A stretch of 64,000 bases of DNA from Todiramphus chloris collaris (taxonomy: Eukaryota > Chordata > Aves > Coraciiformes > Alcedinidae), in the NCBI GenBank assembly GCA_025345505.1, contig JANVCC010000125.1:482400-546399 (forward strand), given 5' to 3'. A program made the translations under genes and the position numbers. Under the pieces are notes generated by a model. The model worked only from the letters and a program-made list of their open reading frames with translations, did not search any database and was not told the origin of the DNA. This document shows, in pieces, positions 36,666-47,536 of the stretch. Each line of letters begins with the position of its first letter. Positions within the stretch are counted from its first letter, which is position 1.

Positions 36666-39600
36666 AGCCCACGTGAGCTTTATCAGTACGAGTAAACCAA
36701 ACGTGCCTGGCAAGATTTTACTGGGATGAAGTTTTACTAAGTAAAAACAGCGTAACTTTTTTTATACTCCAGTTATTTCCTTCCCTTTAATCACATCAGG
36801 ATAAAAACCCAAGTTCCAAGTATTTTCTTTTATTCAATGTATACCTCTTAAGATTTTTTTATAGTTTCTTCTTACATGGTAAATGAAAAAAACCCCTGAA
36901 GTGTTGTTTGGCTTGCTCTCCTGCCACTCTGTGCATCACCTTTTTATTCTCGCTGTTCTTCATAAATAATCTCACTGTTTTTAATTTCTCACTGGTTTTT
37001 CTGAGGGCCTTTTGTTACGTATCTCTGAGCATCTTTTGTTTGCAGGGAAAGGCAGCTACGCGGCACTGAAGGTGAGGATGTCTGTGATCTAGCTCGGAGA
37101 GGGTGCGGAGAGAGAGAAGAGCCTTGCTTTACTTTCAGAAAGTTAAATATTAACTATTGACAAATGACTTCTCGGGGCAGGTTTTGAGAACTGGCCATGG
37201 CACGCTGCTGAGAGCCTGGCCACCTCTTTCTGCCCTCTCATTACTTCACAGCACGCGTGGAACCTTGCAGTGGGATTTGGAACTGGAGTTTTACTTGGCC
37301 TGCTCGCACCGTCACCGTATTTTCCTTCCCCCCCAGTGTATTTTCAGCACAGAAAAGCAGAGGAAAGGGGAAAAGAAAAAAAAAAAAAAGGACAAAAAAG
37401 GACCTTTTTAATTCTACTTTTGTATGGGGCTGCAGAAGTCCCTCAAGCTAAACATGCCACAGACTGCAAAAGAAGTGGGAAGAGATTATCAGGAGCCTGG
37501 CAAGAGGAGTGCAGTTGGTGGTCAGGTGAAGGCTGCTTTGGAGGATAAGCAATTTATGTGTTATCAGTGCCGCGGAGAGAACAGGAGCTCCCTAGGCTGA
37601 AAGGAGATTAAAAAGCAACAATAGCCTTTTCTGTACAGCACAGGCCAATCTGCCACCTGTATGAAAAGCTGAGAAGCTGCTTACAGCTGATGTTTGTTTA
37701 ATTCTCACCTGCACCCACTTGAACTGTGTAAATGACATGGTGCTTTTCAGAACATATGCATACGTTCCATGGGCACCCTTTTGTGACAGAGCTGGGGCCC
37801 GGAGAAGCGAGCAGTGCTGGAAGATTTGTTGTATGAAAGACAACATCTCTCCCTCAGCCTGGGTGGCCTGTGCCTGCAGAAAAAGAATTCTGTTCCCTTA
37901 TAGAGTCAGTCTTAAGGGGGAGCTGATAGTAATCGGGTCAGGGGTGTGTAATACAAAATAAAGGCCAAAGAGAAAGTGGTCTCCTTCGCTAGAACAGGAT
38001 TTCAGTTAGGATACTCAAGCGTGTGCTCTGTTCAGACCCAAGATAATTAATACCCTTGATGAATCAGCACCTCACATTTACAGTTTCGGATGAGAGTGAT
38101 AGAGGAGCAGTACAGTAAGGTTGTCAAGACATTCAAGCAAGAGTTAGGAGATGGGATGTTTTTTTGCTGTTACTGATTTTCACTGTGTCCTTGAGTCGAC
38201 CATTTATCCTTTTCTCTTTCCTCTGCCTCTAGAACATTCAGACACATTTTATCCCCTACCAATTCCCTGCAGGCAGAGACAGGTTTCCAGCAAGGTCCCT
38301 GACTGCTCCAAGGAAACATTAAAGGGCAGATAATGAAAGTTCTTGGCATCCTGAGTGTTGAAACTCAGGCTTTTTCAGAATGTGCTCGTGTACAAGGACA
38401 GCATCTTGTGGTGTGAACATGGTCCTCCCTTACAGCATCTTAAACAATTGCCTCCGGGTAAATACAGCCTCTCCCATAATAACAGTGATAACCCTGACAT
38501 TACCCAGGCTGTTGCAAGCCAGCCACAGTAAATTCACTCCTTTGTCCATGGCTGGTGATATTAGCTGATGGGTAATCTGGACCAGTAGCTGTTTTCCAGT
38601 CCTGAACTGGACCACTGACCATGGCTGTAATACCACACTAATAAGAGAACGTTTGGGTACAGGGACTTTCAGACGGGAACAGCAGGACTCTGTTACAGTG
38701 GCAGTTGTATCCCATTCTTCCTGAAGTTTCTGAGCTCCGTTGGGAAGTGAACTTCATTTTCACATATTGAAAGGCTGATACCGTGCTGGTTAAAAGGAAA
38801 CTCAAGGCTTGCTTTTATTTACAGCCCATCTGTATGTATTTGTTCTTGTTACAGCTTTACCCTTTTGCTGAAACAGCCTTTATCCTTCCTCATGGATACA
38901 GTCCCCTAGTGCATGGGCAGATGATAGCAGGCTTTTTCAGCCTTCCTTCTAACACGTTAGATGAGCCTGAACATCATTATCTTTCTACTTTCTTTTTGCA
39001 CAGTGTTGCACTACCAGAATATGGCTTGGTACCATATCTGTGGATTCAGCAAAACAGTGGAAGTCTCTGCATCGCTCATGTGAAAGAAAGAAGAGGTGGA
39101 GTCACAGTTTGAGACAGATGCAAACAAAGCAGCTGGATTCCCTGTTCATTTCCAGGGCTGGAAGCGTGGGGAGTTACACCTCATGTCTTCTTGCTGACTC
39201 CAGTCGTGGTAAACCCACTGGCTACAAGGCAAGGGTGGGATTCATGGCCTTGGTCTCAATTCTTGTACCTCTTCTGAATTTTTGGGTATGTTTTAGACCC
39301 TCCTTGGGTCTGCTTGACAGCTTTTTTAAGGAAGAGCTAGTTATATTTATAGCCTCAGTGCGTGCAACTGTAAATACCAGAAGTTACACCAAAACCTTTT
39401 TATATACGTGTTTTATTTTCCTAACTTAATCTGAAGTCTGGGATGTCATAAAAAAATACTGTCTTTAAATCAGTTTATCCTTTCTTGCTGGAAGAGTTCC
39501 TGGTTTATAGCTTAGAGGAGAAGAGCATTTGTTCTTGTGTTTGATCCAGACCTGTCAGTCTAGAAATGCAAGGCTTGATTCTTCTCTTGCTTCTTGAGAT

Positions 39601-40417
39601 TTTAACAAGTAACTCCTGTTTCAGTGTGGTGCAGGATCAGACTAATTTCTGACAATAAGAACATTCATTCCTCTGGTCTGAAAGGTACTAAATACATCTT
39701 ATTATGTAGAGATGATGGAATTGTGTTATTCCACTTGCAAGTCAGCGTTACGAATGTGACTGGGTGGACATCCTTGCTGTGCATGCAGAAAGCTCTGTGC
39801 TCTCAAAGGGTTTCCTCTGCTGAACAGTGACACAGGGAAGACCCAGGACGTGTTGCTGCTGCTTTCTCTGCAGAGTCACAGCATTGCTCAAAGTGCAGGC
39901 CTGTCAGATGTAAGCTATCATATATTAATTACTCATAATTTAATTATTGCACATTGTCTTTCCTAGCTGAATAATTGATTTCTCATTCCAGCTGTTCTGC
40001 TGCCCGTAGTTTATAGTGTGATTGCTGCTCATGGGGTTTTTCTATGGATACTGCATGTTTTAGTCTATGAAAATGAACGGTTTTCTTCTTTTGGGTTTTT
40101 TTTTAACTCTATTTTTGTGTGGTTTAGTTTGCACAAGCACTTTTGAATCAGAAGAAGTTTTAAGGATTGCACAGTGAAACAGTTGCATGAGTCAGAGTTT
40201 ACCCACCAAGAACCTTACTGTCCAGTGAGACAGGCTCTGTGATTCGGACATCGCTGACCTTCGCAAGTCCCCTTCCTCTCACTGAATCCTAGCGTGGCTC
40301 TCAAGAGGAGTTCCATTTCCTTTCACATCCATCCATGCAAATGTGCTTTCTGCCTCCTTTTAAAAGAGAAAATATTTTTTTTCTTTATCATCAGCTTAAT
40401 ATACAACTTCTTTTCAG
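36666..40417. other. Non-coding unique DNA
   Basis: No gene recognised. It holds a mini-exon candidate at 37046-37071, an A14 run within A/G-rich DNA near 37376 and an ATTA-rich stretch at 39905-40000. The overlapping frames at 38.8-39.4 kb (109 and 129 codons) show no family signature. Confidence 0.5.
37046..37071 (+). other. 26-base mini-exon candidate (unverified)
   Basis: 'CATCTTTTGTTTGCAG' precedes and 'GAAG|GTGAGGATG' follows a 26-base segment which in one frame reads KGSYAALK. Both splice signals are good, but the segment is too short for any family to be recognised. Confidence 0.1.
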
Positions 40418-40496
40418 ATGAAGTAACTGGACAAGTCATGAAGGAAATATTTTCTGTTATAAATGTTATTTCTGTTATTGTTTCACCAATGTCTTG
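40418..40496 (+). other. Exon-like segment A of a possible two-exon pair
   Basis: Preceded by 'ACAACTTCTTTTCAG' and followed by 'GTCTTG|GTAAGAAG', this 79-base segment reads EVTGQVMKEIFSVINVISV and on to MSW. If spliced across a 122-base intron to 40619 the frame continues. The residues are those expected from T-rich DNA (I, V, S, F), so chance is a serious alternative. No homologue is recognised. Confidence 0.15.
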
Positions 40497-40618
40497 GTAA
40501 GAAGAGTCTGTGTTTTGTTCCGTTTTGGTTTGTTTTCATTACAAATCTACTAATGCTTCCTCTGTGCTTCATGAAAGGTCGGCATCTGATACCTTATATA
40601 GCCTCTTCCTCTCTGTAG

Positions 40619-40766
40619 GCCAAATTCCATGACAAATGATTTTGCCCATGATATTCTGCTGCTTCCTTTCATCTCAGCTGTCATCTCTTGCCTTATCATC
40701 TCTGTGTTATGGGTGCTGTATTCGAGCAGGAAATTCATTCCATTGACATCAGGATCTGTAGTCTGA
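40619..40766 (+). other. Exon-like segment B, hydrophobic, ends in stop
   Basis: A strong acceptor ('CCTCTTCCTCTCTGTAG') is followed by a frame that is in register with segment A (codon TG|G) and runs to a TGA at 40764-40766. It includes a hydrophobic stretch (ILLLPFISAVISCLIISVLW) long enough to cross a membrane. If real, A+B would be the C-terminal part of a small membrane protein. Upstream exons were not found. Confidence 0.15.
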
Positions 40767-43700
40767 TGGACTCATTGGCTCGTGAATTGACTTAGAACAT
40801 TTCTAAAAGGAAAATTTTTGGTTTTCCAGGAAAATATTTTCTCTTTCAACTTTCAATTTTTCAGGAAAAAAAAGGAAAGTTTTACTCTTAGTCATATTTT
40901 TTAAACACCCTAAAAACATTTACTTAAAAAAGAGGGGAAAAGCAATGCATTATTAAAATTCTGGATTATTTAAGTCACCAGTAATTTGCATTGATACTGA
41001 AGGTGTGAAGAAACTGCTTGCTCCATTATATACTTGTTCCATTTTTTTCTTCTGAAGGAATAACAGAGAATGTGAACTTCATCCCCCCGACTTAGCACTG
41101 TAGGCATCTTCAGAACTACTTACATTCGAGTGTCTCTGATGGAACTGCTCAGCTCTTGTCTCTGAGGAGTAAAGAGCGCTGCTCAGAGAATCCATCAGAG
41201 ATGCTGGAATGAGCAGAGCCATCCCGCTTGCTTTCAGGCAGGGCTGCTCTGAGCGCTGCTCGGGATTTTACACCAGCCTATTGCCACAAGCCGCTGAAGT
41301 CTGGGAGGAAGCTCTCGCCACGGGGCACTGGTGCTGCAGCTGAGCAAGCCAGGGTTAATAAAATAAAGTCACCAAACAGCTCGAAGCTGTAAACCAACCC
41401 TCTCGTCACGGTTTACGCGCGGTCTCTCGGCGGTGCGGGAGCCGAGGTAAGAGTGGCCACGTTAGCCAAGCAAGGTCAAGAAGCATGGACGAGTTGCTAT
41501 GGGAAACAAATTACCCAAGTGTCAGCTGGAGCTGAAGGTTCAGATATGACGGAACTTCACCCATTATATGCTTGAAAGATTTCCGGCCCAGCAGACGCTG
41601 GAAAAGAGCATGCTGGTAATAACAAGACCAGGAAAGCAGATGTTTCATCGACCTTCGCTCTCTGCGTTCGGACTTCCCATTTGCCAGCCTGCCTGAGTGA
41701 ATCAGAAAGAGATGGCAGAAGGAGGTGTGCTCTCCCCAGACAATAAACAATGGCCGGATATGAAGTGGGGGTTTTTGTTTCTTTTTTTGGGAAGAGATGT
41801 AAAAGAAACTCAGAAGCGTATGAAACCACCTGAGACTCATGCCCTGTGATGGAAGATAAGGGGGAGACAGTTCTGATTTTATTACATCAGTTTCGGTGGA
41901 AGGAATTGAAAGCTGGTGAAGGGACAACCTAACCTGCCACTGAGGTAGAACCCCCCCAAAACCCAGTTTCGTTCACTCCATTCTGTTCGCTGGGAATTGT
42001 CTGCTTTAAAGAGAATGAGGAGGACGAGACCTTCCATCCAACACCGACGTTCCTCTTTGTCAAGGCAGTCGACTGCTCTTGACCCCATGAAGCTTACCTC
42101 TGGATCTGTAGAAGCTGGAATGTTTTTGGTTTTCACCAAGCATTAACTTTGACAAAAGAAATAATTTATGCTTAGTTACACGCAGGCTTGTTGAGAGAAG
42201 TTTGAGAGTGAATCCCTCTGTCCTAGTTTGATACTGCTGATCTAGCTGCTCGCTCAGCAGCTACGGGATGGCTTGCAGAGAGTGGTTCTATCACCAAAAG
42301 AAGAATGGAGCAGCTTGTCTTTATTGCATCATTTGTCTAAATTTTCTTATCCATTAAACTTTTTATCCATTACAGAACTTTACATTATCTATCCAGACAC
42401 AGGAAAGGGAGTTTGTTTTCTCTACTGAGCTAGAGGGAAAAACAGCTGCTTTTGGGACTAATACTGAACGTTGCCTACTGGGTGAAAGGAATGGGCATCA
42501 TTCATTGCCATTAATGCAGTGAGTTTGCTGCACAACAGATAAAATCCTGGCCTGCTATTTCCTTGACTTCAGGCTTTGTTTCACTGGGGCTCTTCTCTTT
42601 TCCCAGTTACCCCTATGACTGGGAAACATAAACATCCTTTATGTTTGGAGGTTCTTTGTTAAATATTTTAGAGTTGAGGCTGGGAGGAAAAAAATCAGGC
42701 ATGAACATACATCGGGTAACACCTTGCATCATTTCTGCAGCCTCTGCTATGCTAAAAATGTTGAAAAGCTACGTTATTGGGTAACGACCACAGAAATACA
42801 GTAAATAAAACCAACCAACCAACGCCCTGTGCAGGTCTAAGAAGTACAGTAGGCTTTGATCTGCTGCAGTACTTCGTGGGACTTCACTGCTAGCACTACA
42901 GGCTTTCTCATAATACCTGTGTCTATGTTGTAGCCAGGACCAAACTGTTCAGATGGCTGGCAGTATAAACACATCACGTCAGGACTGGAAGACGTATTTC
43001 TAGAAAGGCCAAAGGAGCAGGCAGTGGAAATCTTTCCACACGTGTAATGAGGCATTATTCCTTTCCAAGTATTTGTCTTTCTTGCTTTTTGCCTGTGTTA
43101 CTTGATAGATTGTAATGGTCTAGAGTGAGCAAAAGGTGGATATTGCGTTTTATCATGGCAGTAAAAAAGCTGTGAAGTCCTGGATTGTTTTCTTTTCCAT
43201 TGGTTTAGGCTTCACTGAACTTCAGTATTGTGCAGGAATAACTGAAGGTAGCGTCACCGACAGAACTGCCACCAAGATCATCTGTAAATCAAAACAGAAA
43301 TGACACGCCATGTGATAGCTCTCTTGAAAACATCTGTTGTGACCCAGAGTATTAAAGAAGGGGCAGTAGGTTGGGGTTTCTGTTTTTGTTCAATTGCAGC
43401 TCAACTGTGAGTGGCTTCCACGTTCTCAGGCAGCCTGAAATGAAGGTACATTAATGAGAACAAGGCTTGTAAACGGAGAGGTGCAGCTTCTGGCTGTCGT
43501 AGGAGTTGTTGCTGGTGGGTTGTCTTGTAAGTCTTCTGTAGTTAGTGCCATGGAACACTTACAGGTGTTTCTGGGAATGCTTGGTAGAAGCACTGGAAAA
43601 TAATCTCCATCTATTTCAGCTACTGCCCTTAGAGCTAAAGAGCAAACGCTTCTGCATTAAGGGTCTCTATGAAGCTGGAGATTGCTTTGCCAGGGACTGA

Positions 43701-44502
43701 AATGGGAACACCTGAGGGTAGAGGAACATGTGCTCAGCTGTGCGCAGCAACCAGAGCAAAGGGAGCAAAATACCTTAACTGGAGGACTCGAAGAAATAAG
43801 GCAAAATCAGAGAGGCTAAATAGAGCAAAGCTTCATTGTCGCTTACGCGAAGGTGGATCAGGAATCGCTGGTCAGCTAAGGTAAAAAACCAAAGGTAGGA
43901 TGCTTTAGAGAGCTACGTGTTGAGTGAAAATGCCCTGAAGGTAGGGAAGCTAACTAGATTTGACATGGAATATAAACTGGGCTGATGTCATTGCAAGAAA
44001 TCTTGAAACTGTTACCAAAATTACCTTTCCTGAATGATTAAATCTGTTGTAAAAAAGCTAGTGCTAGTTCACAGCCTTTCTCCCAGGAACGATAGGAAAC
44101 TGCTTGATTAATGAAGTCATGTTCAAAACTGATTTAACACTGGATTTACTGAAATATGTGTTTGCAGTGTAGGAAACTAGGATCAATAGCCTAGCTGTAC
44201 TTTTTTTTTTTTTTTTCTTATTCTCCTTTTCAGATTTATCTCAGAACAAGGGGAACGTATTTACTTAGCAGGCCATAAGGGGAAGTTAGCCAGCAGATGA
44301 CAAATGGAAAGAAACAGTGATGGACAGAAAAAAGGCAGAAGAATCACACTTGATGAAGTGAACTGGTGTGGTAGGTGGGTGGGCAAAAGGAAAGGGAGGA
44401 AACTCAGGGGAAATCAGGAGCTAGAGCAGGTCCAGTCTCACCACGTGGTTGGGTTTGGGCTAGGAGAAGAATCTATGTGTTCTGTATGGCTTATACTTAC
44501 AC
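40767..44502. other. Non-coding unique DNA
   Basis: No gene recognised. An AACC run is at 42812-42825. A T18 run sits at about 44200-44217. Confidence 0.5.
44200..44217. repeat. Poly-T run
   Basis: About eighteen consecutive T, the longest homopolymer in the window. On the minus strand it could be an A tail, but I see no retrocopy attached to it. Confidence 0.9.
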
Positions 44503-44918
44503 CTGCTGAAGTTCAAAGGCAGCAAAGCACTCGTCCAGAGCCAGATCAGCATCATCTTTTGGGAAGATGTTCTCAACCTCAGGAGTCAGGGGATCATTCA
44601 GATCAATGATGTTAAATCTTTAGCACTGTTAGTGTTCACGTTGTCTCTGCATCTGTTCTTCTGTAAGAAGAAGTACATTACATTCTGCCTCCCCTGCATC
44701 AAATGAGCATTCCTTAGCCACTCCGTTGGAGAAGGCCAGTAAATTGGTAAGATGGGATTTGGCCGTGGTGAAGCCACGTTGGCTGTCTCCATTCACTTCT
44801 CTCTCTTCCATTTGTTTTGACTTGTTTACCAGTATGGTCTGTGCCATGAACTCCTGCCTGCAGGGCTGACTCCCATGCCACCAGCTGAGCTTGTTTTGTT
44901 TGCATTTCCTCAGTAGAC
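44503..44918 (-). other. Coding-like block, possibly a broken gene or exon
   Basis: Read on the minus strand, the block begins after an acceptor-like 'TTTTCTGTCTACTGAG' and ends at a donor-like 'CAGCAG|GTGTAAGTAT'. Three frames in turn look protein-like. The first contains NKLSWWHGSQPC and later KECSFDAGEAEC and ends near 44629. The second carries NVNTNSAKDLTSLI, ending near 44598. The third carries LNDPLTPEVENIFPK and LALDECFAAFELQQ up to the donor. The hand-over points would correspond to small frameshifts, as in a decayed coding sequence; a lncRNA exon is the alternative. I recognise no family. Confidence 0.22.
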
Positions 44919-46202
44919 AGAAAACTCAATATGACATTATAATCCAGACATTAAAAAAGCCATGCAGTGAAGCCCTTCAGAGTTCTCTTAGGTGGTGAAG
45001 TTCCATCTGCTCGGTCGCGTTCTGTCTTTGCTGAGGAAACTATCTGGTGCTGAATTCAATTATCTGGTTGGGGTTTTTATAACGCTTGGCAGAGATAACG
45101 TGCAGTAGTTAGTGTCATACATCAGTGCAAGGCAGCCAACTTTTCTTCCTCCGAGCCCCTTAGGTACAGGGAATTTAGTGAAATAGTATTTTACAGGGTG
45201 AAAGAAAGATTTCTGCCATCTTTACTTTCTGGAAGTTTATTGGGAGATTGAGGAAGCACCAGAAGGTAATTTCATCCTTACCAGAACCTTGAGGAGCTGA
45301 AAGTAGGAAGTTGGTTGGTTGGTTGCTTTTTTCCCTAGAGAAAGAATCATCTGACCATAGTGGAAGTACTGTTTCTGTAGTGTTTGAGGTTGGGGTTTTC
45401 CCTCTGCTGCTAACACAGCTCTGTGTGCACATCATCATGGAAGAGTCTTCGCTCCTGCTGCAGCAAAGCAAGCTGGAGCTGGCGATGACCTCGACCTGTT
45501 TCATGCTTGGTACAGAAAACTTTAGCGTGAGCATTCCCAAGATTGCTGCTACCCAAAAGTATTGTGCTCAGTCCCTGCTCGGAATTGTGCCTTCCCACGA
45601 CTCGGGGAGAGTTGTACGCTCTTTATTTGTCTTTTATTGAGTGCTGGGGGAGGAAGGAGGGGAAGACTGGCGCTCAGAAAGCAAAGCTGGGATGAGGTCA
45701 AGCATTTCTTCTGCAGTTGTTGTTAGTGGGAGCCATTATCTGATCATTTAAGATGTTGTATAAATTATTTGGGGAATTGATACTTCACCAATGTCCTGGA
45801 AGACTCAAATAACGTTGCTGATTCAGTTTTAAAAGATATTTAAGGTATTTTAATGCATCGTTGGCCAAACATTTTATCATTTAGCAAGGTCAAAGACAAT
45901 TTCGGTACACATCATGTACAGAAATATAAAATATAAAGGAAAAGCCTATCATCAGCCACTGCCAGTCTCAATAAAATGACAAAGGATAAAAGCCATGAGG
46001 AATGTAGAAGTATATGCTAGAAGCTGTGTCATTTTTCCATTCCTGACTGTGGAAGCTGGTTTCAGAATGAGTTAAGATATTCCAAGTCTGGGTGAGATTT
46101 CTTCCCTTTTCTCTGTGTTTTTCCAGTGCTGCATTTCTTAAAGATTGGTCATCAAATCAAAACAAAACAAAAACCCCCAGAACAAGTGACTTCAGTCTGA
46201 TG
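44919..46202. other. Non-coding unique DNA
   Basis: No gene recognised. Opposing frames of 109-121 codons at 45.2-45.6 kb mirror each other and show no domain. Confidence 0.5.
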
Positions 46203-46297
46203 TGACCTGTTCTAGGGGGTCCTGCTCTGGCAGAAGGGTTGGGCTAGCTGATCTTTCATGGTTCCTTCCAACCCTTCATATTCTGTGATTCTGTGGT
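46203..46297 (+). mobile_element. CR1 LINE, 3' tail
   Basis: Reads 'GGTCCTGCTCTGGCAGAAGG', 'GTTGGGCTAGCTGATCTTTC', 'GGTTCCTTCCAACCC', then 'ATTCTGTGATTCTGTGGTT'. It belongs to the same general type as the 52.15-kb copy. Confidence 0.88.
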
Positions 46298-46565
46298 TAT
46301 CAATTTACAGCTTAATCAAGAAAGGACTTTCCCAGAAGCCAAGTAAATCCACTTTTCCCCATATTTTATAAATACAGCAAAAAAATTCATTCAGAGAAAC
46401 TCAGGATGAAGATGTTTTTAGTATTTTTTTTCCCTGAGATTTATGTCAGGTTATTTAAAAAAAAGCACAACACAGCCTTAATTAGTACTTGTATGAAGAG
46501 AATAAGCCTGGCCTCTTTCAGGAGGTGATATAAATAACCTTCTTTAATCCTTGCCTCCTGATAAA

Positions 46566-46597
46566 TTATTTTATTTATTTATTTATTTATTTATTTT
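46566..46597. repeat. (TTTA)n microsatellite
   Basis: About seven to eight uninterrupted TTTA units. Confidence 0.93.
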
Positions 46598-47519
46598 CCA
46601 CTAGAAAAAAATAGGAGACTAGATCTAAGTAAACAGGTTCATGTTGGGGTAAAAGAAAAAAAGAAGCAGAAAGAGTAATTTCTTCCTTGCATTCCTGCCA
46701 GTCAGTATTGAAATCATCCTCCTAAACTTCACTTTGAATGCTGTGACTAAATCCCTCGATCACAATACCCTCTTCTCTCAGGAAATGATTTTCTTTTTCA
46801 CACCTCCGTTTCCTGGCGGTGCAGCCGGAATCCTGGCTGCCTCCCTCGCTGAAGGAAGGTCCTGCTGTCTGAATGCCATGAAGGTTTCTGCGCTGGGATG
46901 AGCTGGCTCACATCACTCCTGCATTCTCTTTGCATTCTGCCTTTTCTAAGATGTGCCTAGAAATGTGAGAAAAGTTTGTACGAACAGTTACGGTGGCCTG
47001 GAAAACACAGATAGCCAGAACTTCGGTGGAGAGCTGACTGATTTAGGTTGGGGTTTTTTCCCCAATTATGTACTCCTGTGAAAGCTGGATGCGGATTTTT
47101 TATATTTTTTTAAATAATTTTAATGTTTTCCTTTCTTTTTAACTGATAAACACAGCCATTTCAAGTGTAGGCAAGTTCTAATTTTAAATTCTGGGCTTCG
47201 TTTCAAGGCGTGGAGAAGGGATGAAGTGGGATATGGTGTGGTGACTTAAAAGCAATTCCAGTTTTAATTACTTTCCTTAAATACACCTTGAAATCCAAAC
47301 GTATTCAAAAAGCAAAACTACCATAAAACGAAATGTTAATCAGAAAACTGGACACTTTTATTAAAGGAAGGGGCATTTACTCCCTAGTTATGCTTTGTAA
47401 ATTGAAACTGTTGAGTACCATTTCCTAGTACTGCCTGGATTATTGAGGCTTTTTTCTCACTCTTGAACGTCCCTCTCAGTAAAGAAAATAAAAATTTAGC
47501 CTGGCTAGAAATGTAATGC

Positions 47520-47536
47520 ATTAATAATAATAATAA
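47520..47536. repeat. (AAT)n microsatellite
   Basis: Five AAT units. Similar short runs lie near 48641 and 49968. Confidence 0.85.

Noticed and set aside
38783..39429. Plus-strand frames of 109 and 129 codons, with a good acceptor at 39003
   Set aside because: Overlapping frames of different phase, no clear donor, no recognisable domain.
44200..44217. Poly-T considered as the A tail of a minus-strand retrocopy linked to the 44.5-kb block
   Set aside because: About 285 bases separate the block's end from the run, a donor-like site lies between, and no target-site duplication is visible.
45175..45640. Opposed 121- and 109-codon frames
   Set aside because: Mirror-image open frames without domains or splice support.
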